Below are positions 1 through 11,055 of a DNA stretch of 64,000 bases, piece by piece. This DNA is from Geosiphon pyriformis (Eukaryota > Glomeromycota > Glomeromycetes > Archaeosporales > Geosiphonaceae): the NCBI GenBank assembly GCA_016748015.1, contig JAAOMT010000354.1, forward strand, positions 50,187 through 114,186, written 5' to 3'. The position numbers and the translations under genes are program-made. The notes under the pieces were generated by a model that saw nothing but the letters and a program-made list of their open reading frames with translations, was not told the origin of the DNA and made no database searches. Within the stretch, counting starts at the first letter, position 1. Each line of letters opens with the position of its first letter.

Positions 1-746
1 CTGCTTTTGAATAGAGTTCAAATGCATTTTCGTCATTTTTCATTGTTCTTACTCCATTTTGATAGCATTTACAAGATTGTATTAGATATCCCGCCTCTGC
101 TGCTTTTGAAGAGTTCTAATGCTTTTTCCTCATTTTTTGTTGTTCCTAATCCATTTCGACAGCAACTTGTAAGATTGATCTATGCACTTGTATCTTCCAC
201 CTTTGTTGCTTTTGAAAAGAGTTCTAATGCTTTTTCCTCATTTTTCATTGTTCCTAATCCATTTAGATAGCAATTTGCAAGATTTATTTGTGCACTTGTA
301 TTACTTCTCTCCAATGCTTTTGAAAAGAGTTTAATTGCTTTTCCTCTATTTTGTGAAGTAATAATTGCATTATTATAACAACGTTTTAAGAATAATTGTT
401 CCATAGAATCTTCTGCTTTCGCTGCTTTCTGAAATTCTAAAAAATTTTTTGTTAAATTAGGAATAGTTCCAATCCCACGTTCTAAAGAAAAGCCGAGCAA
501 AATATAGTCTATCAAATGCTTTGAACTTTTATTTTTCAAATAATTGTATAAGTCTTCGGGTTTTTTTTGATTACGCTCAAGATATTCTTTCACCAAGTTA
601 GCAACTTTTGAATATTCACTAGCTGAGAAAATGGCCAAACTTTTTTTGATGACTATGAATGCTCCAAGACATTTGAGAGATGGTGTTTTCTTTTGAATTG
701 ATGAAGTTGAAAAAAAGATTTCCAAGCAACACAAATGCAATATCAA
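1..746 (-). pseudogene. Sel1-repeat (TPR-like) protein, decayed and cut by the left edge
   Basis: Sel1 repeats are helical pairs that act as protein-interaction scaffolds and are greatly expanded in arbuscular mycorrhizal fungi. A 188-residue open stretch reads from about 746 down to 180. It has a leader containing LLGFSLERGIGT and then repeats with the pattern A-x-N-x-A-x-C-Y-x-N-G-x-G-T and KA-x-E-L-F-SKA. The frame ends in TAG at 177-179, exactly where the preceding repeat has CAA (Gln). The repeats continue beyond it, with a one-base loss near position 106 (ELF then SKAAEAGY in another frame), up to the window edge. The first clear ATG is not obvious, so the N-terminus is unsure. No kinase domain is visible here, although such repeats are often fused to one. 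Inference: a once functional host gene that has decayed. Confidence 0.8.
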
Positions 747-1009
747 ACTTCAATATTTTTGAATAAGTAAAGAAGGATTTTAAGGAGTTCGCCTTTGCTA
801 ATAAATAAAAATCTTAGCCTATATTTTCATTAGATCACATTTCTAAAAAGCTTGTTTTTTTTATTTTAAAAGAAAGAAATGGAAGCTCTAATTATTTATA
901 ATTGTTTTTTTAAAATTATTTATCAATCTTTTTATTAATCCAATAATAACTATTTTAATTATTTTCAAAGTACATAATTAAACAAGTTACTTCAACCTTT
1001 TATAACCTT
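747..1009. other. AT-rich spacer, nothing recognised
   Basis: AT-rich sequence between two minus-strand genes. I see no ORF, RNA gene or repeat here. It would hold the 3' end of the upstream-lying spliced gene and the promoter of the Sel1 gene. Confidence 0.4.
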
Positions 1010-3052
1010 TTATGGTAATGCATAAACAATAGAATCATTAATATGTTGAATTCCACCACGTTTAAATTTTTTGGTTTGATTTATACAAAAATTTCATATG
1101 GGCTCGCAATTTCATGATGCGATTCTAATAATATAATAAAAAGTACATTAAGATTATTTTAAAAATAATAATCGAACCAAATGATAAAATTTGTTACCTT
1201 AAAATTGATCATTATTTTAATGATACCAGATAGATTCTCTAGATCCAGTGATGTATCTGGAATCGTAAATCCATCAAATTGATCAACCAAATATATTCCA
1301 TCCACCCAATGCATCGAATACATTAAAAACTCCTTTCCTAAATTATTAAAGTATATTTAAGATTAGTAAATATTATATTAAAAAATTAANNNNNNNNNNN
1401 NNNNNNNNNNNNNNNNNNNNNNNNNNNNNNNNNNNNNNNNNNNNNNNNNNNNNNNNNNNNNNNNNNNNNNNNNNNNNNNNNNNNNNNNNNNNNNNNNNNN
1501 NNNNNNNNNNNNNNNNNNNNNNNNNNNNNNNNNNNNNNNNNNNNNNNNNNNNNNNNNNNNNNNNNNNNNNNNNNNNNNNNNNNNNNNNNNNNNNNNNNNN
1601 NNNNNNNNNNNNNNNNNNNNNNNNNNNNNNNNNNNNNNNNNNNNNNNNNNNNNNNNNNNNNNNNNNNNNNNNNNNNNNNNNNNNNNNNNNNNNNNNNNNN
1701 NNNNNNNNNNNNNNNNNNNNNNNNNNNNNNNNNNNNNNNNNNNNNNNNNNNNNNNNNNNNNNNNNNNNNNNNNNNNNNNNNNNNNNNNNNNNNNNNNNNN
1801 NNNNNNNNNNNNNNNNNNNNNNNNNNNNNNNNNNNNNNNNNNNNNNNNNNNNNNNNNNNNNNNNNNNNNNNNNNNNNNNNNNNNNNNNNNNNNNNNNNNN
1901 NNNNNNNNNNNNNNNNNNNNNNNNNNNNNNNNNNNNNNNNNNNNNNNNNNNNNNNNNNNNNNNNNNNNNNNNNNNNNNNNNNNNNNNNNNNNNNNNNNNN
2001 NNNNNNNNNNNNNNNNNNNNNNNNNNNNNNNNNNNNNNNNNNNNNNNNNNNNNNNNNNNNNNNNNNNNNNNNNNNNNNNNNNNNNNNNNNNNNNNNNNNN
2101 NNNNNNNNNNNNNNNNNNNNNNNNNNNNNNNNNNNNNNNNNNNNNNNNNNNNNNNNNNNNNNNNNNNNNNNNNNNNNNNNNNNNNNNNNNNNNNNNNNNN
2201 NNNNNNNNNNNNNNNNNNNNNNNNNNNNNNNNNNNNNNNNNNNNNNNNNNNNNNNNNNNNNNNNNNNNNNNNNNNNNNNNNNNNNNNNNNNNNNNNNNNN
2301 NNNNNNNNNNNNNNNNNNNNNNNNNNNNNNNNNNNNNNNNNNNNNNNNNNNNNNNNNNNNNNNNNNNNNNNNNNNNNNNNNNNNNNNNNTAAACTAAAAA
2401 TAAATAAAAAATAAAACCTTTTCCCAGTTCGATTCCATTATTGACCACTCTTCGTTGGTAAATAAGCGCTTAATTGGACTATGAACATTATCTTCTGGTA
2501 AAAATAAAATCCGATATCTTGCAATAGCATTTTCACTATTAATAAGCGTTTCGATAGCCGAATTTGATGAAGTCTATTATGAAATAAAGGTTTATTAATA
2601 ACAGACAATAATGAAATATTTAAAAGATAGAGATTTCGGACCTCAACTAATGACAGCTCCTGGTAATACATGTTATCCGTATCCTGTTCAACAGCGTAAT
2701 CTGCATCTTGTTCATTTTTATCAAGTGAAGATGGCGTAGTATTTCCAACTTGATATTGCTTCTTTATCGTTCGTTCCTCATTAAAAGCAACATCTCTTCT
2801 TTTTCTTAAAAGATAATTGCTCTGATCAGAAGTTGATTCTCCCTAGGTTATATAACAAAGAAATATAGGTTTAAAAGTTAGCGATCAAACTTAGAACGAA
2901 CTAAATAAAAACATTGATCTTACCTTTTCGTGAAATTCACCAACCTTTCTATATAATACGATGAAAGTCTCAATGTATTTAAATCATCAGACTTTTTTAG
3001 TAGTTCGAATCTATTCTCATCAAGACTTCACAAGATTTTGTTGATTTTGCCT
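1010..3052 (-). CDS. Spliced host gene of unknown function, split by an assembly gap and with frame breaks
   Basis: Minus-strand exons can be followed by eye. Exon A (3052-2924) ends at a GTAAGA donor; an 81-bp intron ends in CCTAG. Exon B (2842-2642) encodes GESTSDQSNYLLRKRR and on to QELSLVE; a 68-bp intron follows. Exon C (2573-2418) encodes INSENAIARYRILFLPEDN and KRLFTNEEWSIMESNWEK. The gene then enters the N gap. Beyond it, exon D (1337-1198) encodes MYSMHWVDGIYLVDQFDGF; a 73-bp intron ends in ATTAG; the last exon runs to about TAA at 1010. Exon A needs two one-base insertions to stay open (near 3010 and 2980) and the last exon also changes frame. CpG is retained, unlike the surrounding transposons. 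I do not recognise a domain. The style resembles large uncharacterised families of arbuscular mycorrhizal fungi (memory only). It is either a pseudogene or carries homopolymer consensus errors. Confidence 0.6.
1390..2389. other. Assembly gap (1000 N)
   Basis: Exactly 1000 undetermined bases, a round placeholder length, so the true distance is unknown. Any long reading frame across it is an artefact. It interrupts the spliced minus-strand gene between exons C and D. Confidence 0.99.
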
Positions 3053-3127
3053 CTACAACGAAAAATTAATATTTTCAAAAATATATACAGGCCAATATCA
3101 TGCAAAATCGTAATTACTTACTAATAT

Positions 3128-4175
3128 ACTGGAATAGAGCGCAGGCTGAGGCACTAAGAGTCATTACATAACAAGTCATAGAGATTTGCCCATAACATTC
3201 TAATCCAAACATCGGCCAAAGGGTTAAACCAAAAGGGCGTAGGATAATGTACTAGAAATAGAGCCCAGGCTGAGGCACTAAGAGCCATTACGAACACGTA
3301 ACAAGTCATACCGATTTGCCCATAACACTCTAATCTTGCGATAATATACTGGAAATAGAGCGCAGGCTGAGGCACTAAGAGTCATTACATAACAAGTCAT
3401 AGAGATTTGCCCATAACATTCTAATCCAAACATCGGCCAAAGGGTTAAACCAAAAGAGCGTAGGATAATATACTAGAAATAGAGCGCAGGCTGAGGTACT
3501 AAGAGCCATTACGAACACGTAACAAGTCATACCGATTTGCCCATAACACTTTAATCTTGCGATAATATACTGGAAATAGAGCGCAGGCTGAGGCACTAAG
3601 AGTCATTACGTAACAAGTCATAGAGATTTGCCCATAACATTCTAATCCAAACATCGGCCAAATGGTTTAACCAAAAGAGCGTAGGATAATATACTAGAAA
3701 TAGAGCGCAGGCTGAGGTACTAAGAGCCATTACGAACACGTAACAAGTCATACCGATTTGCCCATAACACTCTAATCATAGGATAATATACTGGAAATAG
3801 AGCGCAGGCTGAGGCACTAAGAGTCATTACGTAACAAGTCATAGAGATTTGCCCATAACATTCTAATCCAAACATCGGCCAAAGGGTTAAACCAAAAGAG
3901 CGTAGGATAATATACTAGAAATAGAACGCATGCTGAGGTACTAAGAGCCATTACGTAACAAGTCATAGAGATTTGCCCATAACATTCTAATCCAAACATC
4001 GGCCAAAGGGTTAAACCAAAAGAGCGTAGGATAATATACTAGAAATAGAGCACAGGCTGAGGTACTAAGAGCCATTACGAACACGTCAAAAGTCATAGCG
4101 ATTGCCCATAACATTCTAATCCAAACATCGGCCAAAGGGTTAAACAAAAGGGCGTAGGATAATATACTAGAATAG
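3128..4175. repeat. Higher-order tandem repeat, about 221-bp period made of two related subunits
   Basis: Two related subunits alternate. Subunit A (about 122 bp) contains AACATTCTAATCCAAACATC followed by GGCCAAAGGG. Subunit B (about 99 bp) contains GAACACGTAACAAGTCATAC and TCTTGCGATA. Both begin with a shared segment around GCAGGCTGAGGCACTAAGAG. The order is A-B three times, then A-A and a terminal A/B hybrid. Copies are nearly identical, so the array is recent or homogenised, and CpG is retained (about 7-8 per unit). The array lies just upstream of the first visible exon of the minus-strand gene. Repeated 73-codon open frames on the minus strand follow from the repeat, and the 221-bp period does not preserve frame, so they are not treated as genes. 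Confidence 0.9.
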
Positions 4176-4340
4176 AGACTGAGTCACGAAGTCATCACCA
4201 GTCTTATTTGTTTCCATCGTGGCATCTTGTAAATTTTGCATCTGCACCTTCCACTCGTTCTTTTCTACCTCTAGGTTTTTTACTTCCTTTTCTTCTATCC
4301 ACTTTTTCATTTCCTTTTCGTTCGGATACTCTTCTTTAAT
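4167..4340 (-). pseudogene. Short charged coiled-coil ORF fragment
   Basis: The minus strand is open for 57 codons ending in TAG at 4167-4169. It contains MKKWIEEKEVKNLEVEKNEW and VQMQNLQDATMETNKTGDDF, a Lys/Glu-rich stretch with heptad-like spacing that suggests a coiled coil. An in-frame TGA at 4341-4343 closes it upstream and no start context stands out. CpG is present, so it is host-like rather than part of the adjacent LINE. It may be the last exon of a gene whose 5' part was displaced by the LINE-A insertion, or a chance frame. No domain is recognised. Confidence 0.35.
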
Positions 4341-4829
4341 TCACTTAACCTTTCTCTTCAATGCTTATTTAATATCTCGCCATAGTGTTTTGCGTGTTTG
4401 TTATGGTTTGGGAAGATATGGCCTATATATATGTTTGGTTCGTGTTAATGACGTTTTAGATCTTTGATTTATGAGTATAAATTTACCATTTAGGTTACAA
4501 ACCCACTATTGTTAAATTAATCAGAGTTTTTAACCTTTGCAGTATCCCTATATAATATCATTGTTATTTAATAATTGTTAAATCGACCCACCCACAACAC
4601 GTGATATCATTTACGTCATAGTTTCGTATTCAACTATATATAGGAACATATTAACGAAGTGTTTTTTTAATTATAAAACACTATAAATTACTTAAGACAT
4701 AATAAAAAATTAAATATATAATCTATATTCAATTTTATATAAGAAAAAGCTATTTTTTATTTTAATTAAACTAATATTTATTAGAATTACTAATAAATAA
4801 ATATTAAAATTCTATATATATTAATATTA
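4341..4829. other. Host intergenic segment left of LINE-A
   Basis: AT-rich non-coding sequence. It retains CpG between about 4385 and 4665 and becomes almost pure A/T from about 4670 to the LINE boundary. Apart from the promoter-like cluster at 4598-4643, nothing else is recognised. Confidence 0.45.
4598..4643 (+). promoter_or_regulatory. Promoter-like cluster: E-box, CRE-like site, TATA box
   Basis: Three known motif types lie within 46 bases: CACGTG (4598-4603, bHLH-type E-box), TTACGTCA (4611-4618, bZIP/CRE-like) and TATATATAG (4635-4643). With the factor sites upstream of the TATA box, the arrangement points rightward. No gene follows before LINE-A begins at about 4830, so the promoter, if real, has been separated from its gene. 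Confidence 0.35.
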
Positions 4830-6700
4830 CATGTTAAACCTGCTCAAAAGTTTTTAGATTGTAAAAAAAAAGGTGGTAAATTACATCACCAAAAAAATCA
4901 CAAGACAAACAAGCCTTTGACTTCAAATTCCTATGAATCAAAGCATTCCATTTATTGTATATACCAATAGGAATGAAGCTGAATTGTGTCCTGTAACTAA
5001 TGATAGAATAAAGCATGGCTGATACCAAATATGAAAACTGCTTGTCTGAGAAAGCCTTCTTCAAAATAAGGTTGGCAAAAAACCAAACATTAGAATGCAC
5101 CTTAGCCAAGCTAGGCTTTGAAAGTTTATCAGTAGACAGATAAATGCCAAGATAGCAATAAAATTTGCTTCTTTTGACAATAGAAATAGATAACCTACTA
5201 ATTGACAGAGAAGGATGCTCAACACTGTAATTGATAGGAATGGCTATTATTTTGTTATTATTTATTAAAATGTTATTAATATGGAAAAAATTACTGGCAA
5301 TATCTAGAATATATTGGGTAGCCCTTAGATTACAGCCAATCCAAATAGTGTTATTTACAAATGCATTAGCAGTGAAAAAGAAAATCAGCCCAGCTTGAGT
5401 TTTAGCATGACTTGTCTTGAAAATAAAGTGAAAAATCAACCTATATTCACATAAGCTTTCCTGTTTTTTAACTTCGCACAACAAAAAATCATAGAATATA
5501 CACCAAAGAAGAGGTGAGAACACCTCCTCTTAATCCAAACTATTATGTACTGAATATCTGTTTGTCAAACCAAAGTCAGTCATAACCCTGTTAACATAAC
5601 TACCATAAATACAGCCAAAAAATTGAATAAACTTGCTGCATATTTTTATCTTAACCAGACTCTTTTTGAGATACTTCTATTCAACAAAATCATATGTCTT
5701 CTGCATATCCTGCAAAACTAACCATAGCTTATGGTTCTTCTTTAATACATCTTTAATCACTGATCTAATTGCAAAGATAGGAAACTGTGTAGTTGTACTC
5801 TTTAAAACTGAAAAATTGTTCTTATGGAAAACATTGTACATACTGCATGCCAACAAAATTCTATTAGAGAGAACTTTAGAGAGAATTTTACATGCAGTCT
5901 TAATTAAAGCAATAGAATAAATATTTATTAGAACACTTTTCCATTTATACAGTTTGGAAATCATTGAAACCCAAGCCTTTCTTCAAAAACTAAGCACCAA
6001 TTCACTAATTAAACAAGAATTCAAGAGCTCTAAGAACATATCCAAAATTGTCTTGTTGCAATATTTCCAAAGTTTATTAGAAATACCAGAAAGTCCAGCA
6101 GTTTTGTCATCGGAAAAATTAGAACAATTCATCAAAACCAATTGGACACATCACTTCTGAAAAGACTTCATTAAAAACATACTCTAAAGATTGATATTGA
6201 TGGCACTAATTTCTGAATACATCAGCAATAATTGCACATTTTCTGGTCCAACCTTCCATAACCATATCCATCTTGGCTTTAATTCAATCAGATTCTAGAA
6301 CCAGTTTATCATCAACTACCAGATAATCCAGAACCATTTTATGAAAAAGACATTCTAAAATGCTCCTAATAGTGTGGTCTTTATTCATCTCAAAACTCTC
6401 TATTCTCCTATTAATAACATATCTAATGTTTGCTTTTTTAGCTTTCTTAAATTCTGCAAGTTTGCTGATATAATATGACTTTCTTACTTTAAAAAAAGCA
6501 GAACATACACAATTAAAGTTAGCACCAGAATTTAAAAGAGTCTTAATATTTGAGACATTATTGTCATCTAAAGAAGACCAAAGATTCAACAGAGATATAA
6601 ATTTACTCTTAAGACTCATATAAGAACATCTAATAATTTTTGACACTAAAAGCTCCAATCTGTAAAATTTAGAAGATTTCTTGATAAACTCCTCAGTGTA
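4830..6700 (-). pseudogene. LINE-A reverse transcriptase and upstream linker
   Basis: RT copies element RNA into DNA at the nicked target. Reading leftward, the linker has KDHTIRSILECLF (6658-6284). The fingers and palm follow with ACKILSKVLSNRILLACSMY and motif A as LVLQDMQKTYD (5964-5677). The C-terminal palm has CEYRLIFHF and the catalytic block (5523-4834). The metal-binding pair of motif C, expected as F-x-D-D, reads FVNN (5350-5355), so this copy cannot be active. One TAA stands where the related copy LINE-D has CAG/CAA (LD*EEVFSP). The thumb motif LSKPSLAKVHSN and YRTQFSFIPIGIYNKWNALI are well kept. It ends abruptly at FEQV, the inversion breakpoint. Confidence 0.85.
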
Positions 6701-7029
6701 ACCTTTGTACTATTTTCTTTTAAACATTCTATTAACTAACAAGATTATAATTTTGTAAACAATATCCTATATTGTATCCAAATTTGAGAACTTCTTACAT
6801 ATATCAAATTCATTTGAAAACATAGTAGTATTAACCACTATAGTACTCTTAAACTTGCTTTATTTTAACTCATCAGCATTTTTGAAGTCAAACTTCCAAT
6901 AATCTCTATTCACTCATTTGCACACTGAGTTTAGCCACATATTCAGTAATTTACCCAAACTCACAGAGACAGAAACAGCTTTGTAATCAGTATCAAAATG
7001 TTCACTAATATCCAAAACATCATAACCTA

Positions 7030-7612
7030 CCATCACATTAACCAAATTCAAAGAAATAAACATGTAATCAATTGTCTTTTCCACATCTCTTGAATTTTTC
7101 TATGTAGGATCCTTCATGATTAGACTTTCCAACAAAAAATTGACCAACTCTAAACCAAAGCACTTTCTGAAATTTACACACTTGTGAAAACCATTTTCAT
7201 TGAAATTACCACCCAAGATAACAAAAAAAGACTTATTTGTAGTCTTTGCAATCAAAAAATTAATATTACCAGCTTGAAAAAACCAAATCACAGAAGAAAC
7301 ACCAATGTAAAGTCCCAAAATTAAAACAGAAAGTTTATTCTTAAAGAGTAACTTGACAGAAAGAAGCCAATCAGGCATCTCAGAAATTCTACACATGTAA
7401 TGAGCCAAAAAAATGTCCATAATGATAGCAATACCAGAATCCAAATAACCAAAGTCCATACCAGAAGTAAAGACATAGACACCATCAAACTTATTAGCAA
7501 TCCATGGACAGACTTTACCCTTTAACTTAGTTTCAGTAATAATTAAAATCAAATTGCCCATATTCTTATGCCAACAAACTATATCTTTCTGCTTTACAGA
7601 ATTGTTCATACC
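7030..7612 (-). pseudogene. LINE-A APE-type endonuclease
   Basis: An endonuclease/exonuclease/phosphatase fold nicks the target DNA to prime reverse transcription. The frame contains TETKLKGK (catalytic Glu region), FTSGMDFGYLDSGIAIIMD, and GGNFNENGFH, where active relatives have the metal-binding G-D-F-N. The Asp of that motif is Asn here (codon at 7205-7207), as it is in LINE-C and LINE-D. A stop separates this segment from the downstream linker. The order ORF1, endonuclease, RT is normal for LINEs. Confidence 0.75.
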
Positions 7613-8159
7613 CTAAGCATTACATATAACAATTTTCCAAACCAAACTGATCATTAAGATGAAAAGAAAACCAACAAATCCAAACCAGAACACAAATAAT
7701 CCAATCTCTCCAAAACTGAATTAATTAATGCCTTTAAAGCCACTATTTTCAACTCCAGCTACCCACTTTGGTGGTCAAAATCTTAGAACTACTAGAGCTG
7801 AAGTCAGCAATCACATTAAAACTAGCAGAGAAAAAGAGAATAGATAATACCAATACATTATCCAAAACCATATCTAAATCCAAAACAGGAGCTAGAGAAA
7901 CAAAAGCAACTGGAAAGGGAGTGGAAAAAAAAGTAGTCAAAGATACCAACTTCACAAAACTCAATTTTTTCAATAAAACAGAAATCTAATCTGACAAAAG
8001 CTCCAAAGAATGTTTTAAAACTGCCAAATGATTACTTAAGCCAGAGGTATCAGCTGAAATGAGAAAAAAAGTACCACCCAAACTTGAGACACCAAAAAAA
8101 AGAGAACTAGAACCAGACCTAAAGTAAGCACTACTAGAAGAATTAGCTAGTAAGACCAC

Positions 8160-9500
8160 TTAGACCCAAGATTTGTCACCAAAAGCAGTAGAACAAAAGA
8201 TCGGAACATCTTTTTTTTCATACAACTTGGCAAGCCAAAAGCAAACTTCCTCTAAAACAATTTTCTTATATAATTTCTTAGATGACAGCAGCACAAGTAT
8301 ATTTGAAGTATTACATTTAAGAGCTGAATGTCCAAAACACCCACACTTTTGACAACAAACCAAATTCATCCTAGTCCAAGATAGTTTTATTCTATCATAA
8401 ATAGGCTTTATGTGAAAGACAGATTTCAAATCATCATCAAAGTCAAAACCAACCACAGCACAGTAAATCTTATTACCAGTTTTTATAGATCTGTTTATGA
8501 TACAGGTTTTTCCACCAGCCTTTTTCAGAAGAGTTCTAAGATCATGTGCTATTGTTCCCACTGGCAAAGTAAATAAAAATACTCTAAACCAATTCCTAGA
8601 TGTCCAAATCTCATGATTTCTCACAGCTTTGGCTATACACACAGAATTTTTACCAATTAGAAATGACCACTTAGAAGCCAACAAATTAGCTTAGTCTAAT
8701 TTAGCAAACTTTATCATAATCTTTTGTCATATTCCAATTAATTGAATTTTGATCAACTTAATTTCTCCAAATTCAGATACTGCAGTAATAATCATATCTT
8801 TAAGTGTATTCATAAGAATTTTCTTGATTACTACAGCCCAATCTAACCTTATTCTTTGTCTCTTAAGATTGCTATTTATGTTGATCCTTTTTTTTCTGGC
8901 CAATGATATGGTTATTTTTATGCTCTTTTCTGAAGTGAAGGTAGATTTAATAATTCTCTCAAATTTTGAGGAGGTAATGGCCTCCCTAAAACTATTGATT
9001 AATAAAAAATTTTTTCTAACCAACTGAGTTTTTGCCATCACCAATTTTCTTTCTACAGCTAAGAAATTAATATCTAAAGCAAACAATTTTTTGATCAACA
9101 CTTCCATTGGAGTCTTGATGATTTTAAGATCAATCTACTTTTTGTCAAGAGAGATAGACAAACAAAAAAGGAGAACTACTTCATTATCATCCATATTAAA
9201 ATTGGGAGAACTGAGTGGAGAGCCAAAAACAGCACTAGTATTGACTTATTTTATCTTAAGTATAATAGTAGCTAAGCCCAAAAGAGACTCACTATTTGCA
9301 CCAGATATGTTAACATTTTCATTATTACCAAATAGACTTTTTACATCAGAATATACATTATCACTAGGCCCAGATTTACTCAAAGATATATCCTTTTTAT
9401 TACCAAAGTATTAAATATTTTTAAGGATAACTTTCTTTTTCTAAAAAAAGAAACCACCAGCAGAGCCATAAAAAGCATCTTTGAGTGTCTTTTTTTTAGA
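8160..9500 (-). pseudogene. LINE-A ORF1 (RNA-binding, CCHC zinc knuckle)
   Basis: ORF1 proteins coat element RNA. The frame starts at about 9500 with MSKKKTLKDAF and is broken by several stops. It continues through FALDINFLAVERKLVMAKTQ, an RRM-like block around GEIKLIKIQLIGI (9107-8727), SKWSFLIGKNSVCIAKAV, FTLPVGTIAHDLRTLLKKAG, and ends past a complete zinc knuckle CQKCGCFGHSALKC (about 8352-8311). The same block order appears in LINE-C, LINE-D and, faintly, LINE-E, so the four are related families. In-frame stops replace Gln, Trp or Arg of the relatives. Confidence 0.75.
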
Positions 9501-9655
9501 CATGATACTACTTGTAGAAGCCTCCAAATTCACAAAAAATAAGTTATTATTAAGCAAAAAAATATTGATGTAAACTAACAAAAAAAAATAAAAAACTTCT
9601 TTTTTAGAAAATGTGCTTTTTAAGGATTTTTAGAAGTGAGAAAGAAAAAAGTTTT

Positions 9656-9945
9656 TTTATGTATTAATTAAAATTATTATTATTATTTTTTTTTTAATAA
9701 GTCTAACAATCATTTATTTAAATTTAAAATAAACAAAATTACCCAAAAATAAATTTGTTTTATTATTAAAATTTTTCACTTTTTATTTTGTTTTTTTTAA
9801 AACTTTTACCAACAGAACCAAAAATAGCTTTTTTAGCCAACTTTTTTTTGTCAAATTATTATTAATAATAATTATCAGTTCTTAAACAAAAGAATTTATA
9901 TTTTGTAAAATATTAATAAACATAGGTATTTGCTAAATTGACTCA
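9656..9945 (-). pseudogene. Second, older LINE ORF1 5' fragment at the LINE-A junction
   Basis: Between the 5' end of inverted LINE-A (about 9655) and its plus-strand half (about 9946), the minus strand encodes KKKLAKKAIFGSVGKSFKK. This matches the LINE-A ORF1 start (SKKKTLKDAFYGSAGG) but is more diverged. The rest is AT-rich. It is either a duplicated ORF1 start carried by the element or debris of an older LINE at the insertion site. Confidence 0.5.
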
Positions 9946-11055
9946 TTTGCAGTCCAAAAAAAAATTGGCTTTTTTTGTAACTTTTGCAAATTCTGATGGA
10001 ATTTTAGGGTGCTTGTTTTCTCACAGGTCTTATGACTTGTAAGTTTTAAGTTGGAATTCACTCCAGCTTTTGTGTTTTCTGGTTTGTATAAGAGTTAGTT
10101 CTTCTAATAACTTTTTGGCAGATGTAGTATGTGTGTTTTTTGAGTGCAATTTGTTCTTGAATGGGTTTTTGAATAGTTTTTTCTGTCTTCAGAATGGTAT
10201 GCCCATGTCAACTGTCTTTGGTGAATCTAAGTTTTTCAAATTTCTTCCTTCTTTTTAGTGATACAATGTTGTTTTCAATAATCAGTTTCATGATCATCAT
10301 AGTGCAGTTTTCAATTGAAATACTTTTAAGTGATGGAAAAGACTTGACCTTCGTGGCTTTGTTCCTAACTGGTTCAAGTTATCTGTTACTTTTCTCAATG
10401 AAGCAAATTTTTTCTCTGATAGCTCTTCAATTTTGGGTGATTTTGGATCTTCGAATGTTCTTGTGTTTTGTAAATTTGAGTTTATTCTTAGTTAATTAGC
10501 TCATGTCAGTTCTGATACTTTCTCAGTCTATATGGATAGTTCTCTGAAAAACATGAATATGGTTAATAGAAAAGCTGGCATAACAGTTTTTTTTGAGAAC
10601 ATTGACTCAAGTTTGGATGTTGGTGTTTCTGGTTTGATATTTTCTATTTTGGCTGAATTATAGACTATAGCACTGGCTTTTGAGTGTGTCTCCTCTTTCA
10701 GTTCAGTTTGGTTGTTAACAGACAGTTAAACTGCTTTGGATGTATGCAAGTCGAAGTTGGGTTTAATATATCCAGATTTTTATAACCAGTATTAAATAGA
10801 ACACTGGCATATTGTGAGTATTATTCATAATAAAAGTTTAAAGATTAGCTAACACAAGGTTAAAGATCACTCAGGTGTGTTGAAAAATGAATGTGCAGAT
10901 ATACTTATTAATGCTGCTTCTCTTTTTAAATGGCACTTTCTACTCCAATTAAAGAAACATTATATATTGACTAAGAGTAAGATTGTTTCTGGTAGCTCAA
11001 GATACTTTGTTCATAATATTTTTTGGTCTATACATTGTGCTTGTTGGGAGGCTGG
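9946..11055 (+). pseudogene. LINE-A RT tail and RNase H domain
   Basis: Starts within the EQV codons where the inverted half ends. It continues with FANSDGILGCLFSHRSYDL, SSNNFLADVV and MPMSTVFGESKFFKFLPSF. An RNase H domain (about 10520-10930) follows, which degrades RNA in the RNA-DNA hybrid. Its first acidic motif is VYMDSSLKN, the second is AEL*TIALAFECV and the third is LTDS*TALDVC, then HKVKDHSGV. Stops occupy two conserved Gln positions. A short Cys/His region follows around IHCACWEAG, where the solo LTR cuts in. Confidence 0.75.

Noticed and set aside
1378-2448. A 356-codon frame across the N stretch
   Set aside because: It is open only because N has no stops; real exons flank it in other frames.
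3154-4147. Repeated 60-73-codon open frames on the minus strand of the tandem array
   Set aside because: They come from the repeat itself; the 221-bp period changes frame between copies and there is no independent coding evidence.
7768-7989. A Lys-rich 73-codon plus-strand ORF
   Set aside because: It lies inside the minus-strand LINE-A linker between ORF1 and endonuclease and has no supporting similarity.
8749-9414. Plus-strand open frames opposite LINE-A ORF1
   Set aside because: They are antisense shadows of the ORF1 codons, hydrophobic because the sense strand is Lys/Asn-rich.
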